From positions 1 to 64,000 of the forward strand of contig JAMSLZ010000021.1 in NCBI GenBank assembly GCA_026027325.1: DNA of 64,000 nt, given 5' to 3'. Origin of the DNA: Actinomucor elegans. Taxonomy: Eukaryota > Mucoromycota > Mucoromycetes > Mucorales > Mucoraceae. The position numbers and the translations under genes are program-made. Shown here piece by piece: positions 1 through 9,323 of the stretch (within the stretch, counting starts at the first letter, position 1; every line of letters starts with the position of its first letter). Under the pieces are notes generated by a model. That model did no database searches and was not told where the DNA came from. It saw nothing but the letters and a program-made list of their open reading frames with translations.

Positions 1-132
1 AAAATAAATAATGAATATGAATATGAGGTAAAATGGAGAAATTATAAAAAACAAGTAAACAGTTGGATTAAAGAAAGTGACTTTCAAACAAAAGATATTC
101 TAAAGAATTATTGGGATTCTATCAATGTCTAA
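1..132 (+). CDS. C-terminal end of a chromodomain retroelement polyprotein (5' end outside window)
   Basis: The frame starting at base 1 is open to a TAA at 130-132 and encodes about 43 residues. The peptide contains the second half of a chromodomain: an EYEVKWRNY strand, a WIKESDF segment and a helix ending in NYW. This is the arrangement seen at the C-terminus of chromovirus integrases, including the three other chromodomains in this window. The codons are far more AT-rich than those of Gypsy-1, Gypsy-B and Gypsy-C, so it belongs to a different family. In chromoviruses the domain is thought to steer integration to modified chromatin. A host chromodomain protein cannot be excluded because the rest lies outside the window. 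Confidence 0.55.
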   Translation, partial: KINNEYEYEVKWRNYKKQVNSWIKESDFQTKDILKNYWDSINV

Positions 133-510
133 GAGCAACGTTAAAAATAAAAAAAATAAAAATTAGTTTTTAAATTAAATAGTGTTTTTTGTAATTATAT
201 TTTTTTTTGTTTAACACTTTTTTATTGTAATTTTTGAAAGTTTGGTAATTAACGTAAAAATAAGAAATTGCAATAATTATGCAAAACTTATAAAGATTAA
301 ACTTTTATATTACTTTTCAATACAATTAAACTTTTTTTTTCATAATATTTCACACCAGATCGAAACCCTGTTGTGCGACAATTTTTTTCTTTTAAAATTG
401 ATTAAAAAGCACGTCGTAAGTTTTTTAGCAACTTACAACTTGATAAATAAAGAAAACTATATAATTTTAATTTAATAATATAAAAATAATTATAATATAT
501 ATATTAATTA
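133..510. other. AT-rich spacer without a gene
   Basis: This stretch is long A and T runs with no convincing ORF. It is probably the 3' flank of the chromodomain element on the left and the break point of the truncated Tc1 gene on the right. A small hairpin (GTAAGTT at 416-422 with AACTTAC at 430-436) is the only local structure seen. Confidence 0.5.
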
Positions 511-915
511 TTAATGGTATGTAATGTAGCTCAATCGCTCACGTATGTTTTTGGCATTGAGGTTTGGCTTCGTTTCCTTTTCCATAGATCCTAAGCCTTC
601 GGCCTTGAGTGCCCTACGCACGGTCTGCGGTGAAACAGATAAACCAAAGTCAAATGACAATTGTTTTTGAACACTTATTGCGTTTCCCTGGCCTCCTCTT
701 GTAATCTGTCGCACGCAATATCTTTTATCCGCTTCTTTAAGCTTTAAAGGTTTACCTCCTTTTGGCTTCTTTCGATTAGGTAAGTGTTCCGCGGCGACTT
801 TATTGACTGTCGTGCGCCCAACATTGGTGCGATAGGCAACCTGGCGAATGGAATAGCCTGCTTGGAGGTCGCCAATGATATTTTGTCGTGTGTCTTCAGA
901 TATGGGTCTCATCAC
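511..915 (-). pseudogene. Tc1/mariner transposase, N-terminal DNA-binding half only
   Basis: The reading frame encodes 134 residues that match the N-terminus of the two DD34E transposases in this window: two helix-turn-helix units separated by a GGKP segment, then the LGSMEK and NIRERL motifs that precede the catalytic core. It stops directly after RERLS, and the sequence beyond is unrelated AT-rich DNA, so all catalytic residues are missing. The start is the ATG pair at the upstream end of the frame. Its own 5' terminal repeat lies to the right and is split by Gypsy-1. It could bind its repeats if expressed, but cannot catalyse transposition. Confidence 0.8.
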
Positions 916-1000
916 TTATGAAATAAATTAAGAATGTATAATAAGATTGTGATTTAATGAATTAATGAGAGTATGCGCGATGAAAGATAACTTTGTTTTT

Positions 1001-1058
1001 GAGTCAATTTCCATCATGTTCAACTTATGGGTTGAATTTCGCATCTAAAAATTGACTC
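1001..1058. repeat. Nested inverted repeat (hairpin) inside a Tc1 terminal region
   Basis: GAGTCAATTT at 1001-1010 pairs with AAATTGACTC at 1049-1058. Between them TTCAAC (1019-1024) pairs with GTTGAA (1031-1036). The outer arm overlaps the inner copy of the Tc1 terminal motif at 1054-1075. Confidence 0.65.
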
Positions 1059-1160
1059 ACAATACTGTCCGCATGATGTTCCTTTTTTAAACGATTAATA
1101 CTCTATATTAGGAAAGTCATATGATTTGAGGTTTCAATTAATTGTAATGATTTTGATGGG

Positions 1161-1666
1161 TGTTGTAAACGCTCATAATTATATTAATAAGAGAATACTG
1201 TACAGATAGAAAATCGTATAGATATCCTTATATATAGCTGCAGAAGTGTATAAAGCATTATTACCAAGAACCAGAATGTAAATGACTGTATTTGATTATG
1301 TTAAAATATCTTTATTTATATATCACTCTGAGCAAGTAGACGCTAATCGATAAATACTATCTCTCACACCAAATATTACATTCAATACTATTACCTTTGG
1401 ATATATTGATCCCGACACTCCTCGCCGCTAATCTTGGTCCGCTCATTTGGTTATTATCCCTGGTCTTCTTTATACGCAGTCCAACCTTGTTCCTGGCAAA
1501 TCGTAATATGAATTTAGAATCAAGTACCGACCGAGAAAAAGTATATAAGAGATGCGTTTTATCACCTTTTGACCAGTTAATCAATTCTTGATCTATAATA
1601 AAAAACTATCCACAGTTTTAAAAGTATTTCTATCTTCCAAAATCTTTATCTACCACCTTTACAACA
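1161..1666 (+). repeat. 5' LTR of Gypsy-1
   Basis: 506 bp, starting TGTTGTAAACGCTCATAATT and ending ACCTTTACAACA. The same family occurs as solo LTRs at 8889-12986 (interrupted) and 55290-55794. Confidence 0.93.
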
Positions 1667-1711
1667 TTTTTTACTTTTAATTACTGTCCTATTTTCCTTA
1701 CTTTTATCAAT

Positions 1712-4700
1712 ATGGCTTCCAACAACGTTTCTGGTTCTTCTTCTGCCAACTGTGGTGTTAACCCTGACACCCCCATGTTTGATGAATCGACCTTGTCAAG
1801 CAACCTTGATGAGTTTATCAAGTCTCCTGGTGCTAGTTCTTTGTTGTCTGAGTCGGCTGAGCATGCTGTTGCTGACATGACTGACCCACAACTTATTGAC
1901 ACGAATATCGCCGGGCTCCGTGCAGATATTACCCGATACCTTCAAGCGTTTAGTCGTGCTCGTGTAGTCAGAGATGACGTAGCGGCTGATGAAGCCTTGT
2001 TGGCCCTTGAACGCTCCAAGAGGATGCTCCGTGAGATCCAAGAGTGCAGTTCATTGATCGGTGAGGTTGATCGTGTTAAGCCACCTACTGGTTTGACATT
2101 GAATCGTCGCGACTTGCCCAAGTTCCAACTCTTGACCTCGGCTGTCAAACCTTTTCCAGGTTACGAAGCCTTCGAGTCTGTTGAGCATTTTTTGAGAGAA
2201 TTTGAGGATGTAGTTGAGTCTTCTTCCATGTCCATTGATGAGGTGTGGAAGAACTTCTTACCCCTTTGCCTTCCCCATGGCGATAAAGCATGGGTGAAAG
2301 ATGAGCTGAGTAGAGGTTGTACCCTATGGGCAGATGCTCGTAGAGAGTTTAAGAAGCAGCACGGTTCTTCCCTTGTGTTGAGAAGATATACTGACCTTGT
2401 GTTTACCATGGTAATGGAAAACAATGAGTCGGTGGGCGACTATGCTAAGCGTTTTCAAACAGCAATGTTTGATGCAGGCCTACCTAGAGAGTGTCCTAGA
2501 GTAGCTGATCGTTTTTTGGCCTCGCTGACCAAACCTGTTCAGACGCTGATCAGAGTTGCAATGAATTCAGTGAAGGCTGGATCTTCTGGTGAGAATGCTG
2601 AATACACTGTCGATCAAATCGCACAGATTGGTCGTGATATTCTTGGTGACGACCATACGTCGTATAATGAGGCTGTTTCTCTTCTTCCTGGTGCGCCTGT
2701 TGTTGAGCGACGCAAAGAAAAGGCCCCCTATTACCATCATCACAAGAATGCAGCTCGTCGGGTGCAAAAGGCGAGTAAGGTGGCGAAACCCTTTTCGTGC
2801 ATCCATCATGGTAACAATGCGACCCATGACACCAAGGATTGTTTTCTCGCTAAGAGAAGAGCTGAACGCCCTCCTTCTGTGAAGAAGGCGAAGGGTAAAG
2901 AGTGTTGGACTTGTGGTGTATCTCCATGGCGTCCTGGTCATCGTTGTGGTGCTGCTGAAAGCAGTAATAGCAGTACTGTCTTGGCTGTGATGCCTGCGGC
3001 TTCCTCGAGTGAGAAGTCAATTGAGCAGCAAGTTCAAGAGGACTTGGAGATGGCCGACTCCGAGATTGAGAATCAGAGCTATCAATGTAAGTACCTGAAC
3101 GAGAACAAGAAGAGTGACAAATTAAAGGCTAATGACGCATTTAATTTATGTACACCATTGATTGTAGAGTCTGAACGTCTCCTGGGACGCGTAGATACAG
3201 GAAGTAGTTGTAGCTTTGTTAGTTTGTCTTCTTTGAAGAATAAACTTCATATAAATAAAGTACATAAATTACCTGGTTCTTATAATTTCTTGTCTCATCA
3301 AAATACTGCAAAGAGAATTGGTATCACCGATCCTTTGGAAATAAAGTATGCAAATGGCATTAAGTTCAAACACTCATTTGAAGTAATGAACTTTAACGAC
3401 GGGTTCGAGTTTGACATTCTTCTTGGCACAGATATTCTTCCCAAAATGAATATCGGATTAACTGGAGTGGCTTTTCGCATCAAAGACGATCATGCACATT
3501 CTGACGCTGCCTTGAGTGATGAAGCTATTTTTGAAAACTTGAACATTGAACGTGAAAGAAAACATGAACCTGACAATTCGCCTGCTGGTACGCCTGAGCA
3601 AAGAGCAGAGTTCATGAGTATAATTAAAGAATCACTAGAGATTAATCAGAGCATACCTATAACATCTTCATGTCCTTTGCCTGAATCCATTGTTCGATTA
3701 CCTACGAAAGAGGGTGCAACGGCGTATAGACGTCAATACCCCATCCCTTATGCATTAAGACCAGTTCTCGATAAGCAAATAAAAGAATGGTTGGAAACAG
3801 GTACAATCATTCGATCCCGAGTAAACACGTCATTCAACAGTCCATTACTGCTTGTTCCTAAGCGTAACAAAGATGGTGAGATTGTGAGCCATAGAGCGTG
3901 TTTAGATGTGAGATCGTTGAATCAAATTCTACCTCCAACATTCAATTTTCCCGTACCTTTGGTTAAGGATATCTTTGATAACTTGGCCGGTAAAAAAGTG
4001 TTTACAACTTTGGATTTGTCGAATGCATATCATCGATTCAAAGTGGCACCCGAGGATGTACACAAGTTATCGTTTACTTATAATGGCAATGGCTTTTCCT
4101 TTCAAAAAGCGTGCTTTGGAGTGAAAATGCTAACCTCGCAATTTCAAAAGGTCATGGCAACCTTGTTTGAAGGTATTGATTGCGTTCAGAACTTCGTGGA
4201 TGACTGTATTGTTGCCAGTGAAAGTATCGAACAGCATGCAAAAGATGTAAAGTTTGTGATTGACAGATTAAATTCCGCAAATTTAATCCTGAAAGAATCC
4301 AAGTGTTCATGGTTTCAACATTCAGTTCGTATGTTGGGATTTGTAGTGGACGCTTCAGGAGTTCGTGTGGATCAATCAAAACTTACCAATGTTTCAAAGT
4401 GGCCACCTCCAAATAAAAATAAGAAACACATCCAGCAATTTATGGGTTTGGTCAATTACCTGAGAGAATTCGTTCCGATGATTTCCAGAGTAGCAGAACC
4501 ACTCACCAGTTTAGTGAATGCAGAGAATGTGGAAGAGCTGTGGACCGATCGTCATACTAAGAGCTTTGAAACTATCAAAGAGATTTTGCAGTCGAAGATG
4601 ATGCTGCATTATCCGGATTTGTCGAAACAGTTTTACGTAGCTACAGACGCATCACTTTATGGTGTCGCGGCAGTGTTGTTTCAAAAGAATGAGGCCGGCC

Positions 4701-6601
4701 AAGATCTTTACATAGGATTTGTATCGAGCTCCTTGTCACCTTCACAACGCCGTTGGAGCACTACTAAAAGAGAATTGTATGCAGTCGTGTTAGCATTACT
4801 GAAGTTTCGCAAGTATATATGGGGCAAAAAGTTCACTGTATTTACAGATCACAAGGCACTAGTATACTTACATACGCAAAAGATCGCAAATCCCATGTTA
4901 ATTGGGTGGATCGAGACTCTTCTGGATTTTGATTTTGATGTAGTGCACATCCCCGGTATCTTGAACAAATTGCCTGATATTCTGAGCCGTTTGTATTCAC
5001 CTTTAGAAGATGAAAACAAACTGGTGGAGGATAGTGTTACGAGCAAAATCATCAGACGAAGTCCTAAAAATAAAGCCATCATTAGAAAAAAGCGATTTAG
5101 CCGAGATAAAACGATTAACGTACTCGCGACTAAACTAGTTGAAAGAAAAGATGAGCTGACTGACTATATGACTCCTCCTGAAGAAGAGAGAGATGCTCTG
5201 TTGAAAGAAGCGCATGCATTTGGACACTTTGGATCGCAAGCAATTGTGCGAGATTTACATTCACAAGGTCTCCATTGGGCGAATATCTACGCAGAAGCAA
5301 AAGACATTGTTAGTTCGTGTGTTGAATGTCAAAAGCACAACATCAGTAAGAGAGGTTATCACCCATTATCTAATGTTGTAGCCAACCGACCATTTGATCA
5401 TATTGCTATTGACTTGGCTGGACCTTTTGACGTAACTGAAGAAGGATATGTTTACATGTTGGTTATAACAGATATTTGTTCGAAATTCGTTATTCTCAGA
5501 CCTCTGAAGAACAAACAATCCGATACTGTTGCAAAAGAGTTGGTCAGAGTCTATGGTGATTTTGGTGTTCCACGTATTTGCCAGTCTGATAATGGTCTAG
5601 AGTTCAAGAATGCTGTGATGAACAGTATTTCGAAGAACCTAGGAATTGATAGAAGATATACTACGCCATATCATCCTCGAGCAAATGGAGCAGCGGAAAA
5701 TGCAGTTCGTACCGCAACTAACACGTTAAGAAAAATGATGAAGTCAGACAGTCATAGTTGGGCGTATTATCTTCCTATCATACAGCTCTGCATGAACCGA
5801 CACATTAAAGCAAAAACTATGAGTTCTCCCTTCTCCTTGATGTTTGCACGTAGAGTCAACTTACCTGATGACTACGGTAACGAGAAGAAGTTCAAACTAC
5901 CCATCGAGTCTATGACCATGCGAGAGTTGGAAGAACGCGTAGATTACATGGATAAGATCGTATTCCCAGCCATCCTCGAAAGAACTCAGAAGATAAATGA
6001 GGAATACAACAAAAAGTTCAATCAAAAGAGTGTTCTTGTCGACATTCCAGTTGGAACGCATGTCATGATCAGATTACAGAATCGATCTAGTAAGTTAGCT
6101 CCGATTTATGAGGGACCTTACACTGTTGTTCGAAGAAATACTGGTGGATCGTATGAACTAAAGGATGAACAGAATGAATTATTATCCCGAAACTATGTAC
6201 CGTCGGAATTGAAAGTCGTTACCCTGGATGAGTCTAGTATCGAAGAAGAATACTACGAAGTCGAAGGTATCCGTGATCATCGAGGTGAAGAAGGTCATCG
6301 AGAATACTTGATTAAGTGGAAAGGTTATTCTGAGAAAGAAAATACTTGGCAAAAAGCAAGTGATTTCACCGATCCAACTATCATTCAACGGTACTGGAAT
6401 AAGCAAAGAGAATTACGACGTTTAGAGCAAACTAGAGTCGAACAGTCAATTCAAAACTCTGAACCTAACAGACGCAAAAAAGTTGGAACTTCCAAGATTC
6501 CTAAATGCAATGGGAATGAGATGTCAAATGTAGCGATCGAGATGTCGAAAAACAAAGAGCAAATATTGCAGCCACTACGAGTAGAGAAGAGAGAATACTG
6601 A
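1712..6601 (+). CDS. Gag-Pol polyprotein of Gypsy-1 (capsid, protease, RT, RNase H, integrase, chromodomain)
   Basis: A single uninterrupted frame of 1629 residues carries both Gag and Pol, so no frameshift is needed. A Cys/His region with a CxxH block and a CxxC...HRC block (about 363-412) ends Gag. The aspartic protease has DTGS at 495-498. Reverse transcriptase spans about 690-900 with catalytic FVDD at 828-831, where most relatives have YVDD. RNase H begins around ATDAS at 976. The integrase has an HHCC zinc site (about 1167-1206) and the triad D1234, D1293, E1329 with exact D-35-E spacing. A chromodomain at about 1514-1568 ends in a YW-containing helix. The start is the first ATG after the LTR. 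It replicates by reverse transcription in cytoplasmic particles; the chromodomain probably biases target choice (family knowledge). Confidence 0.96.
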   Translation: MASNNVSGSSSANCGVNPDTPMFDESTLSSNLDEFIKSPGASSLLSESAEHAVADMTDPQLIDTNIAGLRADITRYLQAFSRARVVRDDVAADEALLALERSKRMLREIQECSSLIGEVDRVKPPTGLTLNRRDLPKFQLLTSAVKPFPGYEAFESVEHFLREFEDVVESSSMSIDEVWKNFLPLCLPHGDKAWVKDELSRGCTLWADARREFKKQHGSSLVLRRYTDLVFTMVMENNESVGDYAKRFQTAMFDAGLPRECPRVADRFLASLTKPVQTLIRVAMNSVKAGSSGENAEYTVDQIAQIGRDILGDDHTSYNEAVSLLPGAPVVERRKEKAPYYHHHKNAARRVQKASKVAKPFSCIHHGNNATHDTKDCFLAKRRAERPPSVKKAKGKECWTCGVSPWRPGHRCGAAESSNSSTVLAVMPAASSSEKSIEQQVQEDLEMADSEIENQSYQCKYLNENKKSDKLKANDAFNLCTPLIVESERLLGRVDTGSSCSFVSLSSLKNKLHINKVHKLPGSYNFLSHQNTAKRIGITDPLEIKYANGIKFKHSFEVMNFNDGFEFDILLGTDILPKMNIGLTGVAFRIKDDHAHSDAALSDEAIFENLNIERERKHEPDNSPAGTPEQRAEFMSIIKESLEINQSIPITSSCPLPESIVRLPTKEGATAYRRQYPIPYALRPVLDKQIKEWLETGTIIRSRVNTSFNSPLLLVPKRNKDGEIVSHRACLDVRSLNQILPPTFNFPVPLVKDIFDNLAGKKVFTTLDLSNAYHRFKVAPEDVHKLSFTYNGNGFSFQKACFGVKMLTSQFQKVMATLFEGIDCVQNFVDDCIVASESIEQHAKDVKFVIDRLNSANLILKESKCSWFQHSVRMLGFVVDASGVRVDQSKLTNVSKWPPPNKNKKHIQQFMGLVNYLREFVPMISRVAEPLTSLVNAENVEELWTDRHTKSFETIKEILQSKMMLHYPDLSKQFYVATDASLYGVAAVLFQKNEAGQDLYIGFVSSSLSPSQRRWSTTKRELYAVVLALLKFRKYIWGKKFTVFTDHKALVYLHTQKIANPMLIGWIETLLDFDFDVVHIPGILNKLPDILSRLYSPLEDENKLVEDSVTSKIIRRSPKNKAIIRKKRFSRDKTINVLATKLVERKDELTDYMTPPEEERDALLKEAHAFGHFGSQAIVRDLHSQGLHWANIYAEAKDIVSSCVECQKHNISKRGYHPLSNVVANRPFDHIAIDLAGPFDVTEEGYVYMLVITDICSKFVILRPLKNKQSDTVAKELVRVYGDFGVPRICQSDNGLEFKNAVMNSISKNLGIDRRYTTPYHPRANGAAENAVRTATNTLRKMMKSDSHSWAYYLPIIQLCMNRHIKAKTMSSPFSLMFARRVNLPDDYGNEKKFKLPIESMTMRELEERVDYMDKIVFPAILERTQKINEEYNKKFNQKSVLVDIPVGTHVMIRLQNRSSKLAPIYEGPYTVVRRNTGGSYELKDEQNELLSRNYVPSELKVVTLDESSIEEEYYEVEGIRDHRGEEGHREYLIKWKGYSEKENTWQKASDFTDPTIIQRYWNKQRELRRLEQTRVEQSIQNSEPNRRKKVGTSKIPKCNGNEMSNVAIEMSKNKEQILQPLRVEKREY

Positions 6602-6819
6602 ATAGACGTTCAAACAAGAAAAGAAAGATAGAATAAGTAGGCAAGTTATGAAACAAGAACCAAGAAAAGCCACGATGCAAGAAAAGACCCTGAATTGGTG
6701 CGTAAAAGGAGGTATACCTGAGCGTGTTAATCAAAACTCAGCCGCATGAATGTACTATTTGGTGGAACTGACGCACTTGCCGAATCAATACAAGTTTGTT
6801 TGATTCTGGTGGAGGATAA

Positions 6820-7325
6820 TGTTGTAAACGCTCATAATTATATTAATAAGAGAATACTGTACAGATAGAAAATCGTATAGATATCCTTATATATAGCTGC
6901 AGAAGTGTATAAAGCATTATTACCAAGAACCAGAATGTAAATGACTGTATTTGATTATGTTAAAATATCTTTATTTATGTATCACTCTGAGCAAGTAGAC
7001 GCTAATCGATAAATACTATCTCTCACACCAAATATTACATTCAATACTATTACCTTTGGATATATTGATCCCGACACTCCTCGCCGCTAATCTTGGTCCG
7101 CTCATTTGGTTATTATCCCTGGTCTTCTTTATACGCAGTCCAACCTTGTTCCTGGCAAATCGTAATATGAATTTAGAATCAAGTACCGACCGAGAAAAAG
7201 TATATAAGAGATGCGTTTTATCACCTTTTGACCAGTTAATCAATTCTTGATCTATAATAAAAAACTATCCACAGTTTTAAAAGTATTTCTATCTTCCAAA
7301 ATCTTTATCTACCACCTTTACAACA
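6820..7325 (+). repeat. 3' LTR of Gypsy-1
   Basis: 506 bp, essentially identical to the 5' LTR; followed by the TSD copy ATGGG. Confidence 0.93.
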
Positions 7326-7434
7326 ATGGGCTTTCAAATGATATTATTTTTATATTTTTGCAGCCATTATCGAGCGAGTAATGATAATGTGAAGCTAAAA
7401 TTGCAAAACATGCGGACAGTATTGTAAGTCACTG

Positions 7435-7547
7435 TATATCCATCTGAGACATGAATCTTAAACATATCAACTCGTAAGTGCTTCCGTAAAGATGAGATTG
7501 ATAATGAATAAGTTATTATTCATACAATAGTCTCTATTCTATAACAG
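7435..7547. repeat. Diverged dispersed repeat of unknown type
   Basis: The segment starting TATCCATCTGAGACATGAAT and continuing through TGATAATGAATAAGTTATTATTC is found inverted, diverged and interrupted at about 15845-16155. No ORF, LTR or terminal motif identifies the element. Confidence 0.5.
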
Positions 7548-7890
7548 TACCCCTGCTACGTTTGAACATGCCAAGGAGAAAGCGCAACAGATTGAGAAGA
7601 GTCTCAAGAAGTATGGTGCTCGCGGTATGAACCATGATTTTGGTCCTGGTACTGGTTCCGCTCAGGAGAATGTTAGCTTTTCTAGAAGTTCTGAGGCTTC
7701 AGCTGTGTCAAGCATGTTCTCATTGGTAGATAAACTGGAACGGTTAAGTGTTAACCTGGTGAATTTGAGTCAGTCATCTGGAAAGGCTCAAAATTTTACG
7801 GCTATGAAGACTTCTGCTCCTAATACTGGTCCTACTCGTCGGTTTGTCTGTTTCTTTTGCGATAAGGAAGGTCACAAGAAGTATGACTGC
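7548..7890 (+). pseudogene. gag fragment of the array-type (Gypsy-T) element
   Basis: These 343 bases match the 3' part of gag in the three array copies (for example the inverse of about 28120-28465) with a few substitutions. It includes the CFFCDKEGHKKYDC zinc knuckle. Homology begins abruptly at TACCCCTGC and stops at the last cysteine of the knuckle, where an unrelated LTR starts. There is no start codon, LTR or pol, so it is a rearranged remnant. Confidence 0.85.
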
Positions 7891-8393
7891 TGTTGTATTC
7901 CACCTACTATTTTGCATCGACATAATAGTAAGGAATCAACTGTTCATTTATGTCATACACGGACTCTATCTGATAACCCAATCAGATTAACGAGGCCTGC
8001 ATAAATACAAGCGATGTGTCATCCTTAGAACTATTAGCCAATAATCCTTACAAGAAACACGCGGCATCATACTATCGAGTAGTATCGAGTGTATCTCAAG
8101 ATAAGACCTGAATATCGAATAACGCGTGGGTTATACAATTACAACAATGCGTGGTTGAAAGGCTTATTAGTGGCTGCTGGGATTGGACTCCGTTGTACGG
8201 CCATGCGTGCTGATAGATATTGAATGCTACACTATTAAGCTCTTATGAAATGTATATAAAGAAGACTTGATTTTGAATTGTGAATAAACATTAGAATAAC
8301 TTTTACTATCAGGATAGCTGATTCCATTTACTGTCTATTCTTTTATTATTGTATTTTAAATTATATCCTTCGTCTTTAGCACCGGATATAACA
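7891..8393 (+). repeat. Solo LTR of the Gypsy-C family
   Basis: 503 bp from TGTTGTATTCCACC to CGGATATAACA; inverse counterpart of the Gypsy-C 3' LTR at 59662-60165. The flanks ACTGC and GGTTT do not match, so it is not a simple solo LTR and the left junction with the gag fragment is probably a recombination point. Confidence 0.85.
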
Positions 8394-8681
8394 GGTTTCA
8401 AAAATTCAACAAAAATTCGTTAAATGAAGTTACAGTGACCAGCAAAACTGTTACAATGTTTTCAGTTTTTGAACATAATCGCTTATATCTCCACGAGATC
8501 GCTTTCATACTAAATGAGAAATAGCTTATTCTGAAGCCCAAGTTATCGGCTTTATTAAGAATGTTTCGGATTTGTGACTGCGTTAGTATTTTCGGAGAAA
8601 TAGATTGAGAAATGAGAGGACAACATTGTAACAGTTTTGCACGGCTAGGCTCATTATTATACTAAGTCACTTTATTCAATT

Positions 8682-8883
8682 TTAATAGTCAGTCCAGTGC
8701 CCTTTTCTTCTGATACATTGTTCAATACGACGTGGCATGCTATGAATGACATTTCGGCACTCTTCCTTGTCTATAACGTCGTACCAAACCTTGGTGACTC
8801 TCTCATAAAGCTCTTGCATGCCCTTAGGAGGAGTATCATACTCGTTCAACCTTATTTTTAACAACCGCCACATATTCTCGATT
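8682..8883 (-). pseudogene. Tc1-A transposase, C-terminal part
   Basis: Encodes the last residues of the transposase: the segment after LNP with IENMWRLLK, the catalytic Glu and the SMPRRI motif, ending in TDY and TAA. It is separated from the main part at 12992-13816 by the solo LTR; its last bases, GGGTT at 8884-8888, are duplicated at 12987-12991. Removing the LTR and one TSD copy rejoins the SPDLNP-IEN motif in frame. Confidence 0.88.
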
Positions 8884-9323
8884 GGGTTTGTTGTAAACGC
8901 TCATGATTATATTAATAAGAGAATACTGTACAGATAGAAAATCGTATAGATATCCTTATATATAGCTGCAGAAGTGTATAAAGCATTATTACCAAGAACC
9001 AGAATGTAAATGACTGTATTTGATTATGTTAAAATATCTTTATTTATATATCACACTGAGCAAGTAGACGCTAATTGATAAATACTATCTCTCACACCAA
9101 ATATTACATCCAATACTATTACCTTTGAATATATTGATCCCGACACTCCTCGCCGCTAATCTTGGTCCGCTCATTTGGTTATTATCCCTGGTCTTCTTTA
9201 TACGCAGTCCAACCTTGTTCCTGGCAAATCGTAATATGAATTTAGAATTAAGTGCCGATCGTGAAAAAGTATATAAGAGATGCGTTTTATCACCTTTTGA
9301 CCAGTGAATCAATTCTTGATCTA

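Larger units (their letters stand above)
1161..7325 (+). mobile_element. Gypsy-1: complete Ty3/gypsy chromovirus with 5-bp TSD
   Basis: Two 506-bp LTRs (1161-1666 and 6820-7325), both TGTTG...CAACA, flank one long gag-pol ORF. The LTRs differ at a single position that I could see, near 1320/6979. The 5-bp TSD ATGGG is present at 1156-1160 and 7326-7330. A purine-rich tract precedes the 3' LTR (about 6809-6819). No conventional tRNA primer-binding site follows the 5' LTR; the sequence there starts with a T run. All hallmarks suggest recent insertion and possible autonomy. Confidence 0.95.
1054..7434. repeat. Tc1 terminal repeat segment, split by the Gypsy-1 insertion
   Basis: The 22 bases at 1054-1075 and the inverse of 7413-7434 are inverted copies with one mismatch (core ACAATACTGTCCGCATG). 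The right end reads CACTG followed by TA, as expected for a Tc1 element end and its TA target site. Without Gypsy-1 (1161-7325) and one TSD copy, the two motifs bound a segment of about 210 bp. That is the same architecture as the 208-bp ends of Tc1-A. It therefore looks like the 5' terminal repeat of the truncated transposase at 511-915, although a free-standing MITE would look similar. Confidence 0.6.

Noticed and set aside
1357..1591. Overlapping 64- and 75-residue ORFs in every Gypsy-1-family LTR
   Set aside because: Antisense pairs inside an LTR, conserved only through LTR copying.
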